A DNA stretch of 49,604 nt. Source: Piscirickettsiaceae bacterium. GTDB taxonomy: Bacteria > Pseudomonadota > Gammaproteobacteria > Nitrosococcales > Methylophagaceae. This document shows, piece after piece, positions 37,923 through 45,776 of this stretch (its first letter is position 1; each line of letters starts with the position of its first letter). The position numbers were made by a program, and so were the translations under genes. The DNA is taken from NCBI GenBank assembly GCA_024685995.1, contig JAIBDY010000014.1, positions 1 through 49,604 of the forward strand, written 5' to 3'. The notes under the pieces are model-generated. The model saw only the letters and a program-made list of their open reading frames with translations. It made no database searches and had not been told where the DNA came from.

Positions 37923-38150
37923 TTAGCCGCCGGTTACTGGTGGAAAAAAAGCCACTTCATCGCCATCTTGTACTGCACTATCAAATTGTGCATATTCAAG
38001 ATTAATTGCAACTAAGACATTGTCTGGCCGATCGGCATGATCCGTTGTAATATCCCAGACTTCACCAGCTGTCGCGGCGTTGTCGATGGTATGGTCGTCG
38101 AGGTTGAGTCTTTCTTTTAGGCTAGCGAAAAATTTAACTTGTATGCTCAT
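37923..38150 (-). CDS. moaD: Molybdopterin synthase sulfur carrier subunit
   Basis: A 75-residue ubiquitin-fold sulfur carrier. The beta-grasp start IQVKFFASLKERLNL and the C-terminal FFPPVTGG are diagnostic; the terminal Gly-Gly is adenylated by MoeB and converted to a thiocarboxylate. It is the first gene of a moaDE pair and is divergent from moaC. No moaA or moeA lies in the window. Confidence 0.95.
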   Translation of the reverse strand: MSIQVKFFASLKERLNLDDHTIDNAATAGEVWDITTDHADRPDNVLVAINLEYAQFDSAVQDGDEVAFFPPVTGG

Positions 38151-38344
38151 GATATGTTTTTCGGTCGAATAATGAAGATAGCCTTATTGTACCTCCGAAA
38201 AAGGTTTTTGTTTACGAAATCTGGTAAATCAGCTGTTAGGACAAGCTGCTTAAGGTAGAATAGCGGCTTAGTCAAAAGCGACTTTAGTTGAATAGGTATA
38301 GATTTAATTAGGGCGTTTTTAAGGTGAAAATTTTGGAGTTGAAA

Positions 38345-38824
38345 ATGTCAGATTTAACGCACTTTAATCAAGCTGGTGAAGCCCATATGGTGGATGTTGG
38401 CGCTAAAGAAGTGACAAAACGCGTTGCCGTGGCGGAAGGGCAGATTAATATGCTTGAGAGTACCCTAGCCTTGATTAAGCAAGGCGGCCATAAAAAAGGT
38501 GATGTATTGGGTATTGCTCGGATCGCGGGTATTATGGCGGCGAAAAAAACGTCTGATTTAATTCCATTATGCCACCCCTTAGCGCTGACAAAAGTGACGT
38601 TGGATTTTACTATTTTAGAGGACGAGGTCGCAGTACAATGCCGCGCCCAAGTTGAAACCAGTGGTCAAACTGGCGTTGAAATGGAAGCATTAACTGCTGT
38701 TCAAGTCGGCTTATTAACAATATATGACATGTGTAAAGCCGTTGATCGTGGCATGATTATGTTAGATATCCGCTTGCTTGAAAAAATGGGTGGTAAGTCG
38801 GGTCATTGGGTTCGCGAACTTTAG
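38345..38824 (+). CDS. moaC: Cyclic pyranopterin monophosphate synthase
   Basis: Converts the MoaA product to cPMP in molybdenum cofactor synthesis. The 159-residue protein starts [17 protein letters not shown]. It contains [13 protein letters not shown] with the conserved His, [13 protein letters not shown] and [11 protein letters not shown], where the conserved Asp/Lys pair sits. The ATG at 38345 has GGAG seven bases upstream; a GTG 21 bases earlier is less likely. Its stop shares bases with the stop of the convergent regulator gene. Confidence 0.96.
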   Translation: MSDLTHFNQAGEAHMVDVGAKEVTKRVAVAEGQINMLESTLALIKQGGHKKGDVLGIARIAGIMAAKKTSDLIPLCHPLALTKVTLDFTILEDEVAVQCRAQVETSGQTGVEMEALTAVQVGLLTIYDMCKAVDRGMIMLDIRLLEKMGGKSGHWVREL

Positions 38825-39894
38825 GCGAAAATACGGTCAAAACTGACGGTTTTCCCTGATAGCGTGGTTTGGTAGCCACGGGTACTTTCTAGGGTGTTTT
38901 TGAATGACTCACTCTGTAGTAAAGTTGTGATTTGGCTTACACGCTTATCTGTCATAATCGCATTGGGAATGGCTAGACAATAGTGTTCCCAGACCAATGG
39001 AATAAAGTTAAGTTTGAACTTTTCAGCCATCGGCGCGATGCCAAAACCAATATCGACTGCGCCGCTGGCGACTAAGGCCGCGACGGCGAGGTGGGTAAAC
39101 TCCTCATGGTCATAACCATTGATTTGGGTTGGTTTGATATTTTCGGATGCAATTAATTGATCAAATAATAAACGTGTTCCTGAGTCTGATTGGCGGTTGA
39201 TAAACCTCAACTGGTTATTCTTTAACGCTTGAACCGAGCTAATATCATGTTCACTATCAGCGCGATACATTAAACCTTGATTTCTTTTGACGACATAGAT
39301 CAGAGTATGCGTTTTGGGGTTTAATAATGCTAAATATTGCGGCAATAGCGCAGTAGAAAGCGGCCCGATGGGAATGTGAAATCCTGCAATGTCACAGTGT
39401 TTATTTTGCAATGCGCGTAAGCTTTCCAAACTACCATGAAAATGCAAGTCGAGTTTAAAGTCTAATTGTTGGTTAATTAGCTGACGTAAGGTACTGACGG
39501 CTAAGCCGTGGCTTGCAAAAATATTAAGTGACAGGTCATGGTTTTCAGTTAATAGGGCACTAAGATCACGTTTGCATTCCGTCGCAAAATTATCAAGTCC
39601 TGGTGAAAACTTGGCATTAAGTTGGGTATTGGCATTGAGTAATTTTTCACCTACTGGTGATAAATGTGCTCCTCGACCCGGCTCGAGGATGACCAATGTG
39701 TCGAGTTGTTGTTGCCACTTATTTAATAACCCCCACGCATAACGATAGGAAACCTGCGCGTGCTCGGCGGCGCTTTTTAAAGAGCCTTTTTGCTGAATCA
39801 ACGCGAGTAGTTCAAACAAAATGGGCTCTATCGGTTGTTGATCGTCATCGCCGAATAACCAGTTGATGTGATATTTTATATTCATAATATGCAT
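38821..39894 (-). CDS. ModE-like HTH regulator with oxyanion-binding domain
   Basis: A 357-residue one-component regulator. Residues about 20-110 match the winged-helix N-terminus of ModE ([20 protein letters not shown] is the helix-turn-helix). Residues about 115-340 form a periplasmic-binding-protein-like fold (for example [16 protein letters not shown] and [17 protein letters not shown]) akin to the TupA/ModA-like PBP domain used intracellularly as a ligand sensor. This replaces the usual TOBE domains of ModE. It is divergent from the porin-tupA pair and convergent with moaC, so it probably controls the former in response to molybdate or tungstate. The ligand is inferred from context. Confidence 0.85.
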   Translation of the reverse strand: MHIMNIKYHINWLFGDDDQQPIEPILFELLALIQQKGSLKSAAEHAQVSYRYAWGLLNKWQQQLDTLVILEPGRGAHLSPVGEKLLNANTQLNAKFSPGLDNFATECKRDLSALLTENHDLSLNIFASHGLAVSTLRQLINQQLDFKLDLHFHGSLESLRALQNKHCDIAGFHIPIGPLSTALLPQYLALLNPKTHTLIYVVKRNQGLMYRADSEHDISSVQALKNNQLRFINRQSDSGTRLLFDQLIASENIKPTQINGYDHEEFTHLAVAALVASGAVDIGFGIAPMAEKFKLNFIPLVWEHYCLAIPNAIMTDKRVSQITTLLQSESFKNTLESTRGYQTTLSGKTVSFDRIFA

Positions 39895-39951
39895 ATCTAA
39901 TCATATTTATTATTTAAATACTAGCAGTTAGAATGGTCATCTATCTAGATT

Positions 39952-39975
39952 ATATATGTATGTTGGTGCATATAT
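39952..39975 (+). promoter_or_regulatory. ModE-like operator candidate
   Basis: An inverted repeat ATATATG (39952-39958) and CATATAT (39969-39975), ten bases apart. It sits in the 139-base divergent region between the ModE-like regulator and the porin-tupA genes. ModE operators are TA-rich inverted repeats built on CTATATA/TATATAG halves, so the resemblance is suggestive only; the region is AT-rich and chance is possible. Confidence 0.35.
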
Positions 39976-40033
39976 TTATGGTTTCAGTTTGTATTTTAAA
40001 TTCTATTAAATGGTTATAAATAAGGGTATACCT

Positions 40034-41383
40034 ATGCAGTTATTCATCAAATCGGGCGTGGTTGCGTTAATAGCATCACAATTTCTTGTTTCTTCGGCGC
40101 TAGCAGGAACCGAAATTGAAACCTTGATTGAAATGCTGCATCAAAATGGTACGGTCAGTGATGATCAGTATGGTCGATTGAAAGCAGAGTTACAGCAGAA
40201 TCAAGTGATTCAACACCAAGAGCAACAAGCCTTGGATGCGAAATTAGTGGAGGCGACAAAACCCTCTGATGTAGAAGTGCAAATTAACGGTGGTGGTTTA
40301 GCGTTAAAAACACGTGATGGTGCGTTTACCACCAAATTAGGTGGTCGTGTGCAACTCGACGCAGCAGCCTACAGTGGCCGTCCAGAAATGGGGGATGGTA
40401 CGGAAGTTAGGCGTGCTTACCTGACTTTGCAGGGCACGATGTATGAGGATTGGGGATACCGCTTACAGTATAACTTCGCTAGTACGGGGGAAAATGGTAA
40501 AGGGATTTTAGATACTTATATCGATTATAAGGGGTTCGATAACGTGGATCTACGCGTTGGTCACTTTAAAGAACCTTTCACATTGCATGAAGCGACCAGT
40601 GATAATTTTGTGACCTTTATGGAACGTGGCTTACCGGCTGCTTTTTCAACGGGCCGCCGCTTAGGTGTGATGGCGAGTCATGCTGAACGAGACTGGACCT
40701 GGGCGACGGGCGTGTTTGGTGAATCAGTGTCTAATAAGGGTGGCGCAGAAGACGAAGGCTGGGGTGCGAGTACAAGACTGACGTATGCGCCAGTGAATGA
40801 ACCGGGTCAGTTAATACATTTGGGGGTCGGTGCTAATTTTAGAGACACTGGTGGTGCCGGTACCAGTCGTTTTAAACAAAACCCTGAAACACATATAGCG
40901 GGTATTAATATTGTTGATACCGGTACAATCGTGGATAGCAAAGATGTGATTAAACTAGGGGCTGAATTTGCCACAGTAATGGGCCCTTTCTCAGCACAAG
41001 CTGAATATATCAATACCTCCGTGAGCCGAGATGGCGCTTCTGATTTAGAGTTTGATGGCTGGTACGTTGAGAGCAGTTACTTTTTGACCGGCGAGTCACG
41101 CCAATACAAACAAGGTAAATTTGGTAAACCGAAACCAAACGGTATTGTGGGACAAGGTGGTATAGGTGCATGGCAATTAGCTTTGCGTTACAGCAATTTG
41201 GATTTAACCGACGGTGTTGTCGATGGTGGTGAGGCGGATGCAGTGACTTTAGGTTTAAATTGGTATCCAACACCGACATTACGTTTTACGGCTAACTATG
41301 TAGATGTATTGGATATTAATGGCGGCGCTAATGATGGTTCAGAAGCAAGCGTTGTACAGCTGCGAAGCCAATGGGCATTTTAA
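40034..41383 (+). CDS. Outer-membrane porin O/P family, tungstate/molybdate-linked
   Basis: A 449-residue outer-membrane barrel. It has a signal peptide (QLFIKSGVVALIASQFLVSS, cut near ALA), then a short Gln-rich helical stretch (GRLKAELQQNQ), and from about residue 80 barrel strands typical of Porin_O_P (TKLGGRVQLDAAAY, VRRAYLTLQG, YRLQYNF, GHFKEPFTLHEATSDNF). It ends in SQWAF with a terminal Phe. The family includes phosphate- and pyrophosphate-selective channels, so an oxyanion channel is likely. The ATG at 40034 has AAGGG upstream; an earlier in-frame ATG would add eight residues ahead of the signal peptide. tupA starts about 20 bases later. Confidence 0.87.
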   Translation: MQLFIKSGVVALIASQFLVSSALAGTEIETLIEMLHQNGTVSDDQYGRLKAELQQNQVIQHQEQQALDAKLVEATKPSDVEVQINGGGLALKTRDGAFTTKLGGRVQLDAAAYSGRPEMGDGTEVRRAYLTLQGTMYEDWGYRLQYNFASTGENGKGILDTYIDYKGFDNVDLRVGHFKEPFTLHEATSDNFVTFMERGLPAAFSTGRRLGVMASHAERDWTWATGVFGESVSNKGGAEDEGWGASTRLTYAPVNEPGQLIHLGVGANFRDTGGAGTSRFKQNPETHIAGINIVDTGTIVDSKDVIKLGAEFATVMGPFSAQAEYINTSVSRDGASDLEFDGWYVESSYFLTGESRQYKQGKFGKPKPNGIVGQGGIGAWQLALRYSNLDLTDGVVDGGEADAVTLGLNWYPTPTLRFTANYVDVLDINGGANDGSEASVVQLRSQWAF

Positions 41384-41402
41384 TTAAAACTAGGAAATGA
41401 AG

Positions 41403-42209
41403 ATGATGACCTTATTATTACGTTTAATGGCCGCTGCTTTTCTGGTGGTCAGTTTGTCGGCAAGTGCGGTAGAGCACTTAAAACTGTCCACAACAACGAG
41501 TACGGAAAACTCGGGTTTATTGGCGGTGTTAAACCCGGCCTTTGAAGCAGTGTATGGTGTCAAAGTGGATGTGATCGCTGTGGGGACCGGAAAAGCGCTT
41601 AAACTCGGCAGCCGTGGGGATGTTGATGTGGTATTTGTGCATGCGCCAGCTGCGGAATTGAAATATGTTGAACAAGGTGATTTTATCGACCGACAAGCGG
41701 TGATGCATAATGACTTTGTCTTGATTGGACCAGCGACAGACATCGCTAATGTAGCCGAAGCGACATCAGCAGTGGATGCCTTAGCAAGGTTGATGAATTC
41801 AAAAGCACGTTTTGTCTCGCGTGGCGATGACTCTGGTACCCATAAAAAAGAATTGGCATTGTGGAAAGCTGCAGGGGTAAGCCCCAAAGGCGGTTGGTAT
41901 ATTCAAGCGGGTCAAGGTATGGGGGCTGTGATTAAAATGGCCGATGAGATGCGTGCGTATACCCTGACAGATCGGGGAACACAAATTGCGTTTGCTGAGA
42001 AGGTGGATTTACGGGTGTTATACGAAGGGGATGAGAGGCTCTTTAATCCGTATCACATCATGGCCGTTAACCCCAAAAGACATGGACATGTGAATTACGC
42101 GTTGGCGACACAATATATTCAGTTCGTGAATAGCGAACAAGGTCAAAGTATTATTCGAGACTTTAAAATGTTGGGACAGCCTTTATTTTATCCTGACGCG
42201 ATTAAGTAG
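41403..42209 (+). CDS. tupA: Tungstate-binding periplasmic protein TupA
   Basis: The substrate-binding protein of the TupABC tungstate ABC transporter. It has about 268 residues, with a signal peptide (LLLRLMAAAFLVVSLSASA). The TTTSTENSGLL motif at the start of the mature protein distinguishes TupA from ModA and WtpA. SRGDDSGTHKKELALW also helps form the oxyanion site, and YTLTDRGT is conserved. The ATG at 41403 is preferred because AGGA lies seven bases upstream; the ATG at 41397 is too close to that site. TupB and TupC, normally adjacent, are absent: a terminator follows directly. Permease and ATPase genes elsewhere are assumed. Confidence 0.9.
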   Translation: MMTLLLRLMAAAFLVVSLSASAVEHLKLSTTTSTENSGLLAVLNPAFEAVYGVKVDVIAVGTGKALKLGSRGDVDVVFVHAPAAELKYVEQGDFIDRQAVMHNDFVLIGPATDIANVAEATSAVDALARLMNSKARFVSRGDDSGTHKKELALWKAAGVSPKGGWYIQAGQGMGAVIKMADEMRAYTLTDRGTQIAFAEKVDLRVLYEGDERLFNPYHIMAVNPKRHGHVNYALATQYIQFVNSEQGQSIIRDFKMLGQPLFYPDAIK

Positions 42210-42220
42210 GTTTGAACAAG

Positions 42221-42263
42221 GCATAAAAAAGCCGGTACAAGTAATTGCACCGGCTTTTTATGC
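42221..42263 (+). terminator. Bidirectional intrinsic terminator after tupA
   Basis: A long stem (GCATAAAAAAGCCGGT pairing with ACCGGCTTTTTATGC, one base unpaired) with a 12-base loop. Five T follow the GC core on the plus strand and six on the minus strand. It ends both the porin-tupA unit and the convergent lipoprotein gene. Confidence 0.92.
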
Positions 42264-42324
42264 TTCATTGCTTAAAACAGCACTGATTTAATGTTGTTTT
42301 TAATTAAGCAATCAACCCATAAGG

Positions 42325-42690
42325 TTAGTGACCATGGGCTTTCATTTTTTGATGATACTCTTCGGTCAGTGAGCGAACTTGTGCAGGGCCACCGATCACA
42401 TCAGCATCGCTTGTCATTTCATGCATTTTATCTTTTGCCATGTCAGTGGCTTTATTCATCATGTCTTTACCAGCTTCCATAGCATCATGTGCCATTTCTT
42501 TGCCATGCTCGCCAGCTTCGGTTGCCATTTCTTTACCTGCTTCGGCTGCCTGTCCAGCATGATCAGCGGCTTGTTCAATATGTTCAGCGGCTTTATCTAT
42601 TGCACCGTCGGTTGTTTCTTGTGCTTGATCGCAGGCTGAAATGATCAATGTCGATGCGAGAATTGCAGAAAGTGTTAGCTTGTTCATCAT
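42325..42690 (-). CDS. Ala-rich repetitive lipoprotein
   Basis: A 121-residue predicted lipoprotein (lipobox LIISAC, Cys20). Its mature part is a long amphipathic helix of degenerate 11-residue-like repeats rich in Ala, Glu, Lys and Met (EAGKEMATEAGEHGKEMAHD and AGKDMMNKATDMAKDKMHEM). This composition recalls LEA-type and Lpp/OsmB-like surface helices, but I cannot name a family. The tail is His-rich (KMKAHGH). The methionines in the repeats are unusual for such helices and could respond to oxidation or bind metal, which is speculation. AAGGA precedes the start. Confidence 0.7.
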   Translation of the reverse strand: MMNKLTLSAILASTLIISACDQAQETTDGAIDKAAEHIEQAADHAGQAAEAGKEMATEAGEHGKEMAHDAMEAGKDMMNKATDMAKDKMHEMTSDADVIGGPAQVRSLTEEYHQKMKAHGH

Positions 42691-42747
42691 TAATTTCCTT
42701 TTAGATTTAGAGTGTTAAGTTAATAGTCTTGCGGCTATACAATAGGG

Positions 42748-43809
42748 CTATCCTTGGCTGAGTAAGCTGCGCAAGTCGATAATAGCAGCATTCGCACGAG
42801 AGATATAGGATGCCATTACTAATGAATGGTTAGCTAAAAATCCGAAACCGCTACCATTCGAGATCATGGGGCTCCACACCGTTTCTTGGGTGGCTTCAAG
42901 TTCGCGAATAATTTGGCGTAAGCTGAGCAGCGCATTTTTATCTTTTAACACATCCAAAAAGTCATGCTCAACCGCTTTTAATAGATGAATCAATGCCCAT
43001 GCCGAACCGCGAGTTTCATAAAAGACATCATCGATTTGTGTCCAAGGTGTTTTCGTGACCATTTCGGCAGGTGAAGGTGTTGATTGTTGTGCCGCAGGAT
43101 CGCCCGCTAAGTCGGTGTTGACCCTTATTTGTCCGACACTAGCACTGAGGCGTTGCGATAAGCTGCCAAGCCGTTTTTCAACGATAGCTAACCACGCGGC
43201 CAAATTATCTGCGCGAGCATAAAATTGCGCGTCATCTAATTCGGTCTCACTGAGCCGGGTAAGATAAGACTCCAATGCTTTAATGCCTTTGCGATATTCT
43301 CCTTCGGTCGATGGGAATAGCCAAGACTCAGAATTAAAATTAAATTGTGGCTCCGCGACGGTAAGGTCTTTATCTTCTAATGATTGTGATTGCGATCGAC
43401 TTATATCGTTACGAAGAGAGCGCGAAAAATCGCGGATCTGAACCAATACGCCAAACTCCCAATTGGGCACATTATCCATCCAGATAGAGGGCGGGGTAAT
43501 ATCGTTACTCAAATAACCGCCCGGTTTGTCGAGCAAGGTATTAGCCAATGATATCAATGTGGTTGTTGAGACATACCCCGTGACGATTTGTTGTTGGCGC
43601 TCTGCAGCGACATGGTTGGCGTTTTGGACCGGGCTGAAATCATCCGGTGTGGTATCCCACCAAAATATAATGAATAACATTATGAAAAGAACCGTTGTGA
43701 TGGCTCCGCCGGCCAGTTTCAGATTGCGTTGACGATTATATGGGTCGGTTAAACCATCAAATAAATCCCAAGCGAAATCTTTGCAACGTTGTGTGAATTG
43801 TGAAGCCAT
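42748..43809 (-). CDS. DUF2333 family inner-membrane protein
   Basis: A 353-residue protein with one membrane helix near residues 33-53 (GGAITTVLFIMLFIIFWWDT) and a large periplasmic domain. The family hallmarks PGGYLSNDITPPSIWMDN.P and WEFGVLVQIRDFSRSLRNDISRSQSQS match DUF2333. PSTEGEYRKGI and YETRGSAWALIHLLKAVE are also typical. The function is unknown. It is usually a stand-alone gene in gammaproteobacteria, as here. Confidence 0.88.
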   Translation of the reverse strand: MASQFTQRCKDFAWDLFDGLTDPYNRQRNLKLAGGAITTVLFIMLFIIFWWDTTPDDFSPVQNANHVAAERQQQIVTGYVSTTTLISLANTLLDKPGGYLSNDITPPSIWMDNVPNWEFGVLVQIRDFSRSLRNDISRSQSQSLEDKDLTVAEPQFNFNSESWLFPSTEGEYRKGIKALESYLTRLSETELDDAQFYARADNLAAWLAIVEKRLGSLSQRLSASVGQIRVNTDLAGDPAAQQSTPSPAEMVTKTPWTQIDDVFYETRGSAWALIHLLKAVEHDFLDVLKDKNALLSLRQIIRELEATQETVWSPMISNGSGFGFLANHSLVMASYISRANAAIIDLRSLLSQG

Positions 43810-44165
43810 ATTTTATTGCGGTCTCAAATAAGGGTTATTAAAGAACAGAGTATGCTTTTGATAGTAAGATCACAATCTCGCGCCATCTGAGTCATGAAAT
43901 TCTAGAAACACATCTGTCTAAACAATAGTTAAACATTGTATCTTTGCAAATTAGAATAACCGCCCATTTCTGACATTTCAACATCTGTATAAAAGGTGGA
44001 TACGTCCGAGAGGGAGAGAGTTGAGTCTGGCGGAGGTGTCTTTTGTTGGCGGGTGTTTATTCGATTTAACTAAATTAAAACGGCATAGAATTTGCTCTAC
44101 TGAATGCTATAGATAGTCATTTTGCGTCAGAATAATGACGTGTAGAACAAAGCCGGAGTTTTGCG
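43810..44165. other. Divergent intergenic region upstream of flgA
   Basis: About 356 bases between the DUF2333 gene and flgA with no open frame worth naming. It holds small inverted repeats (ACAAT/ATTGT near 43922 and CGTCA-N6-TGACG at 44125-44140), but no clear sigma-54 or sigma-28 promoter could be matched. The flgA promoter must lie here. Confidence 0.3.
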
Positions 44166-44873
44166 ATGCATCTCAACATCAAATCCATATCATGGAGTCT
44201 TACCCTCAGTTTAATGTTAATTGTGGACGGGTGGGCGCAATCATTACAGTCCTTGGATAGTATAGAGCAGGCAGCCTACGTTTATGCCATGGAACAGGCG
44301 CAAGCAGAATACGATCTAGCACAGATTGTGGTCAGCAGCCTAGATTATCGCCTACGCTTGCAACAATGTGAACATCCATTAGAGGCATTTAGCCCACGCG
44401 ACCGTGTGGGTTTGGGTAATCAAACGATAGGGGTTAAATGTAGTGGCTCTGTGCCGTGGTCAGTTTATGTGCCTGTCACTGTCAAGCTGTTTAAACCGGT
44501 TGTTGTCACCACCAAAGCGTTGGCTGCAAAACATATTATTACCGCATCAGATGTTGCGTTGAAGCGGATTGATGTTGGCGCGTTCCAGCGCGGCTATTTA
44601 AGCAATGCGAAACCGCTGATTGGTCAACAATTGAAATATCCACTGCCAGCGGGCGCACCGCTTAACCATCATAACGTTAAACCAGAAAAGATTGTCCGCC
44701 GTGGTGATTTGATTACCTTGGTTGCGGAGGCGGGGTCAATGTCAGTGAGGATGAATGGAACGGCATTGACAGATGCAAGCTTGGGCCAACGGGTTAAGGT
44801 CAAAAATAGCTCTTCGAATCGAGTTGTTGAAGGCATTGTGGATGGGCCGGGTATTGTTCGAGTCAACATGTGA
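44166..44873 (+). CDS. flgA: Flagellar P-ring assembly chaperone FlgA
   Basis: A periplasmic chaperone needed to assemble the P ring of the flagellar basal body from FlgI. The 235-residue protein has a signal peptide ending near WAQS, a conserved Cys pair (RLQQCEHPLEAF and IGVKCSGSVPW), and a C-terminal SAF-like domain (KHIITASDVALKRIDVG, GQQLKYPLPAGAPL, ending GIVDGPGIVRV). It is followed by flgM and flgN as in other gammaproteobacteria. flgB and later genes lie outside the window; the region on the other side is not flagellar. Confidence 0.94.
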   Translation: MHLNIKSISWSLTLSLMLIVDGWAQSLQSLDSIEQAAYVYAMEQAQAEYDLAQIVVSSLDYRLRLQQCEHPLEAFSPRDRVGLGNQTIGVKCSGSVPWSVYVPVTVKLFKPVVVTTKALAAKHIITASDVALKRIDVGAFQRGYLSNAKPLIGQQLKYPLPAGAPLNHHNVKPEKIVRRGDLITLVAEAGSMSVRMNGTALTDASLGQRVKVKNSSSNRVVEGIVDGPGIVRVNM

Positions 44874-44902
44874 ACGCTTGAAATAAAAAGTGAGAAAAGT
44901 GT

Positions 44903-44929
44903 TTAAGTTTTGGATGGACTGTCCGATAG
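44903..44929 (+). promoter_or_regulatory. Sigma-28 (FliA) promoter of flgM
   Basis: TTAAGTTT (44903-44910), an 11-base spacer and TCCGATAG (44922-44929). Compared with the FliA consensus TAAAGTTT-N11-GCCGATAA this matches seven of eight and six of eight positions with exact spacing. It lies 28 bases before the flgM ATG. A flgM promoter controlled by its own target sigma factor is known in enteric bacteria. Confidence 0.8.
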
Positions 44930-44956
44930 CTTAATCAGAGTTTAAGGAATACGACG

Positions 44957-45268
44957 ATGTCAGAAATAAATAATATTAAATTTTTATTGCAACCAGAATT
45001 AAATCGTAGTCGAAATGCGCCTACGGGTGATGATGCACAACACCTTAAAACTGAAACGGTGGCGGGTCAGGCTAAACAAAGTGATACGGTAAGTTTGACG
45101 AATGCAGCCGAACAAATTCAATCTCTACAAAAAGCGGTTGCGGACAGTCCTGTCGTCGATGCAGAACGCGTAGCAAGTTTGAAAGCAGCGATTGCCGATG
45201 GCTCCTATACCGTTGATTCGGCTAAGGTGGCACAAAACCTGCTAAATTTTGAGTCCCAACTCAGATAA
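44957..45268 (+). CDS. flgM: Anti-sigma-28 factor FlgM
   Basis: Binds FliA and keeps late flagellar genes off until the hook is complete, when it is exported. The 103-residue protein has a disordered N-terminal half and the C-terminal FliA-binding helices. [38 protein letters not shown] and [13 protein letters not shown] are typical of the family. AAGGA precedes the ATG. A sigma-28 promoter lies directly upstream, giving negative feedback. flgN follows 17 bases later. Confidence 0.93.
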   Translation: MSEINNIKFLLQPELNRSRNAPTGDDAQHLKTETVAGQAKQSDTVSLTNAAEQIQSLQKAVADSPVVDAERVASLKAAIADGSYTVDSAKVAQNLLNFESQLR

Positions 45269-45285
45269 AAAGCAGGTGACCGACG

Positions 45286-45768
45286 ATGACATCATTTCAA
45301 CAGCTTTATAGTGTGTTGCAAGCCGAGCATCGAACAGCACAACAACTTCTAGAAATCTTAAGCTCAGAACGCGAAGCCTTAGTTCATTCTGACCCAGAAA
45401 TGATGGTGAAGATGACGGCCAGTAAGCAACCTCTCATTGTGCAGCTAGAGCAATTATCACGTCAACGCGCGGCGCTACTACAGGCCGAAGGGTTCTCGTC
45501 AGGTAAGGATGGTATAGCGGCCTTTATTGCGAACCAAAGCGAAGACGAAGCGGCTAAATTAAATACCTTGATGGCCGAGTTGAAATCGCTGGCAGCAGCT
45601 TGCCAAGACCATAATCAAATCAATGGCGGTATTGTGAATGTGAATCGCCAATATTTACACCGTGCAATGAGTATTCTCCGAGGACGGGATATGGAAGTGG
45701 CCTCGTACGGACCTGGTGGGGAATATACCAATCAAATTGTCCGCCAACCGTTGATAGGTCGCGTGTAA
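45286..45768 (+). CDS. flgN: Flagellar chaperone FlgN
   Basis: A cytoplasmic export chaperone for the hook-filament junction proteins FlgK and FlgL. It has 160 residues and is mostly helical; the N-terminal HRTAQQLLEILSSEREALVH and the middle KQPLIVQLEQLSRQRAALLQ match FlgN. The C-terminal tail, including GRDMEVASYGPGGEY, is the client-binding end by family knowledge. AGGTGA serves as ribosome-binding site. Its stop is eight bases from the stop of the convergent hemH. Confidence 0.88.
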   Translation: MTSFQQLYSVLQAEHRTAQQLLEILSSEREALVHSDPEMMVKMTASKQPLIVQLEQLSRQRAALLQAEGFSSGKDGIAAFIANQSEDEAAKLNTLMAELKSLAAACQDHNQINGGIVNVNRQYLHRAMSILRGRDMEVASYGPGGEYTNQIVRQPLIGRV

Positions 45769-45776
45769 AGGCGATT

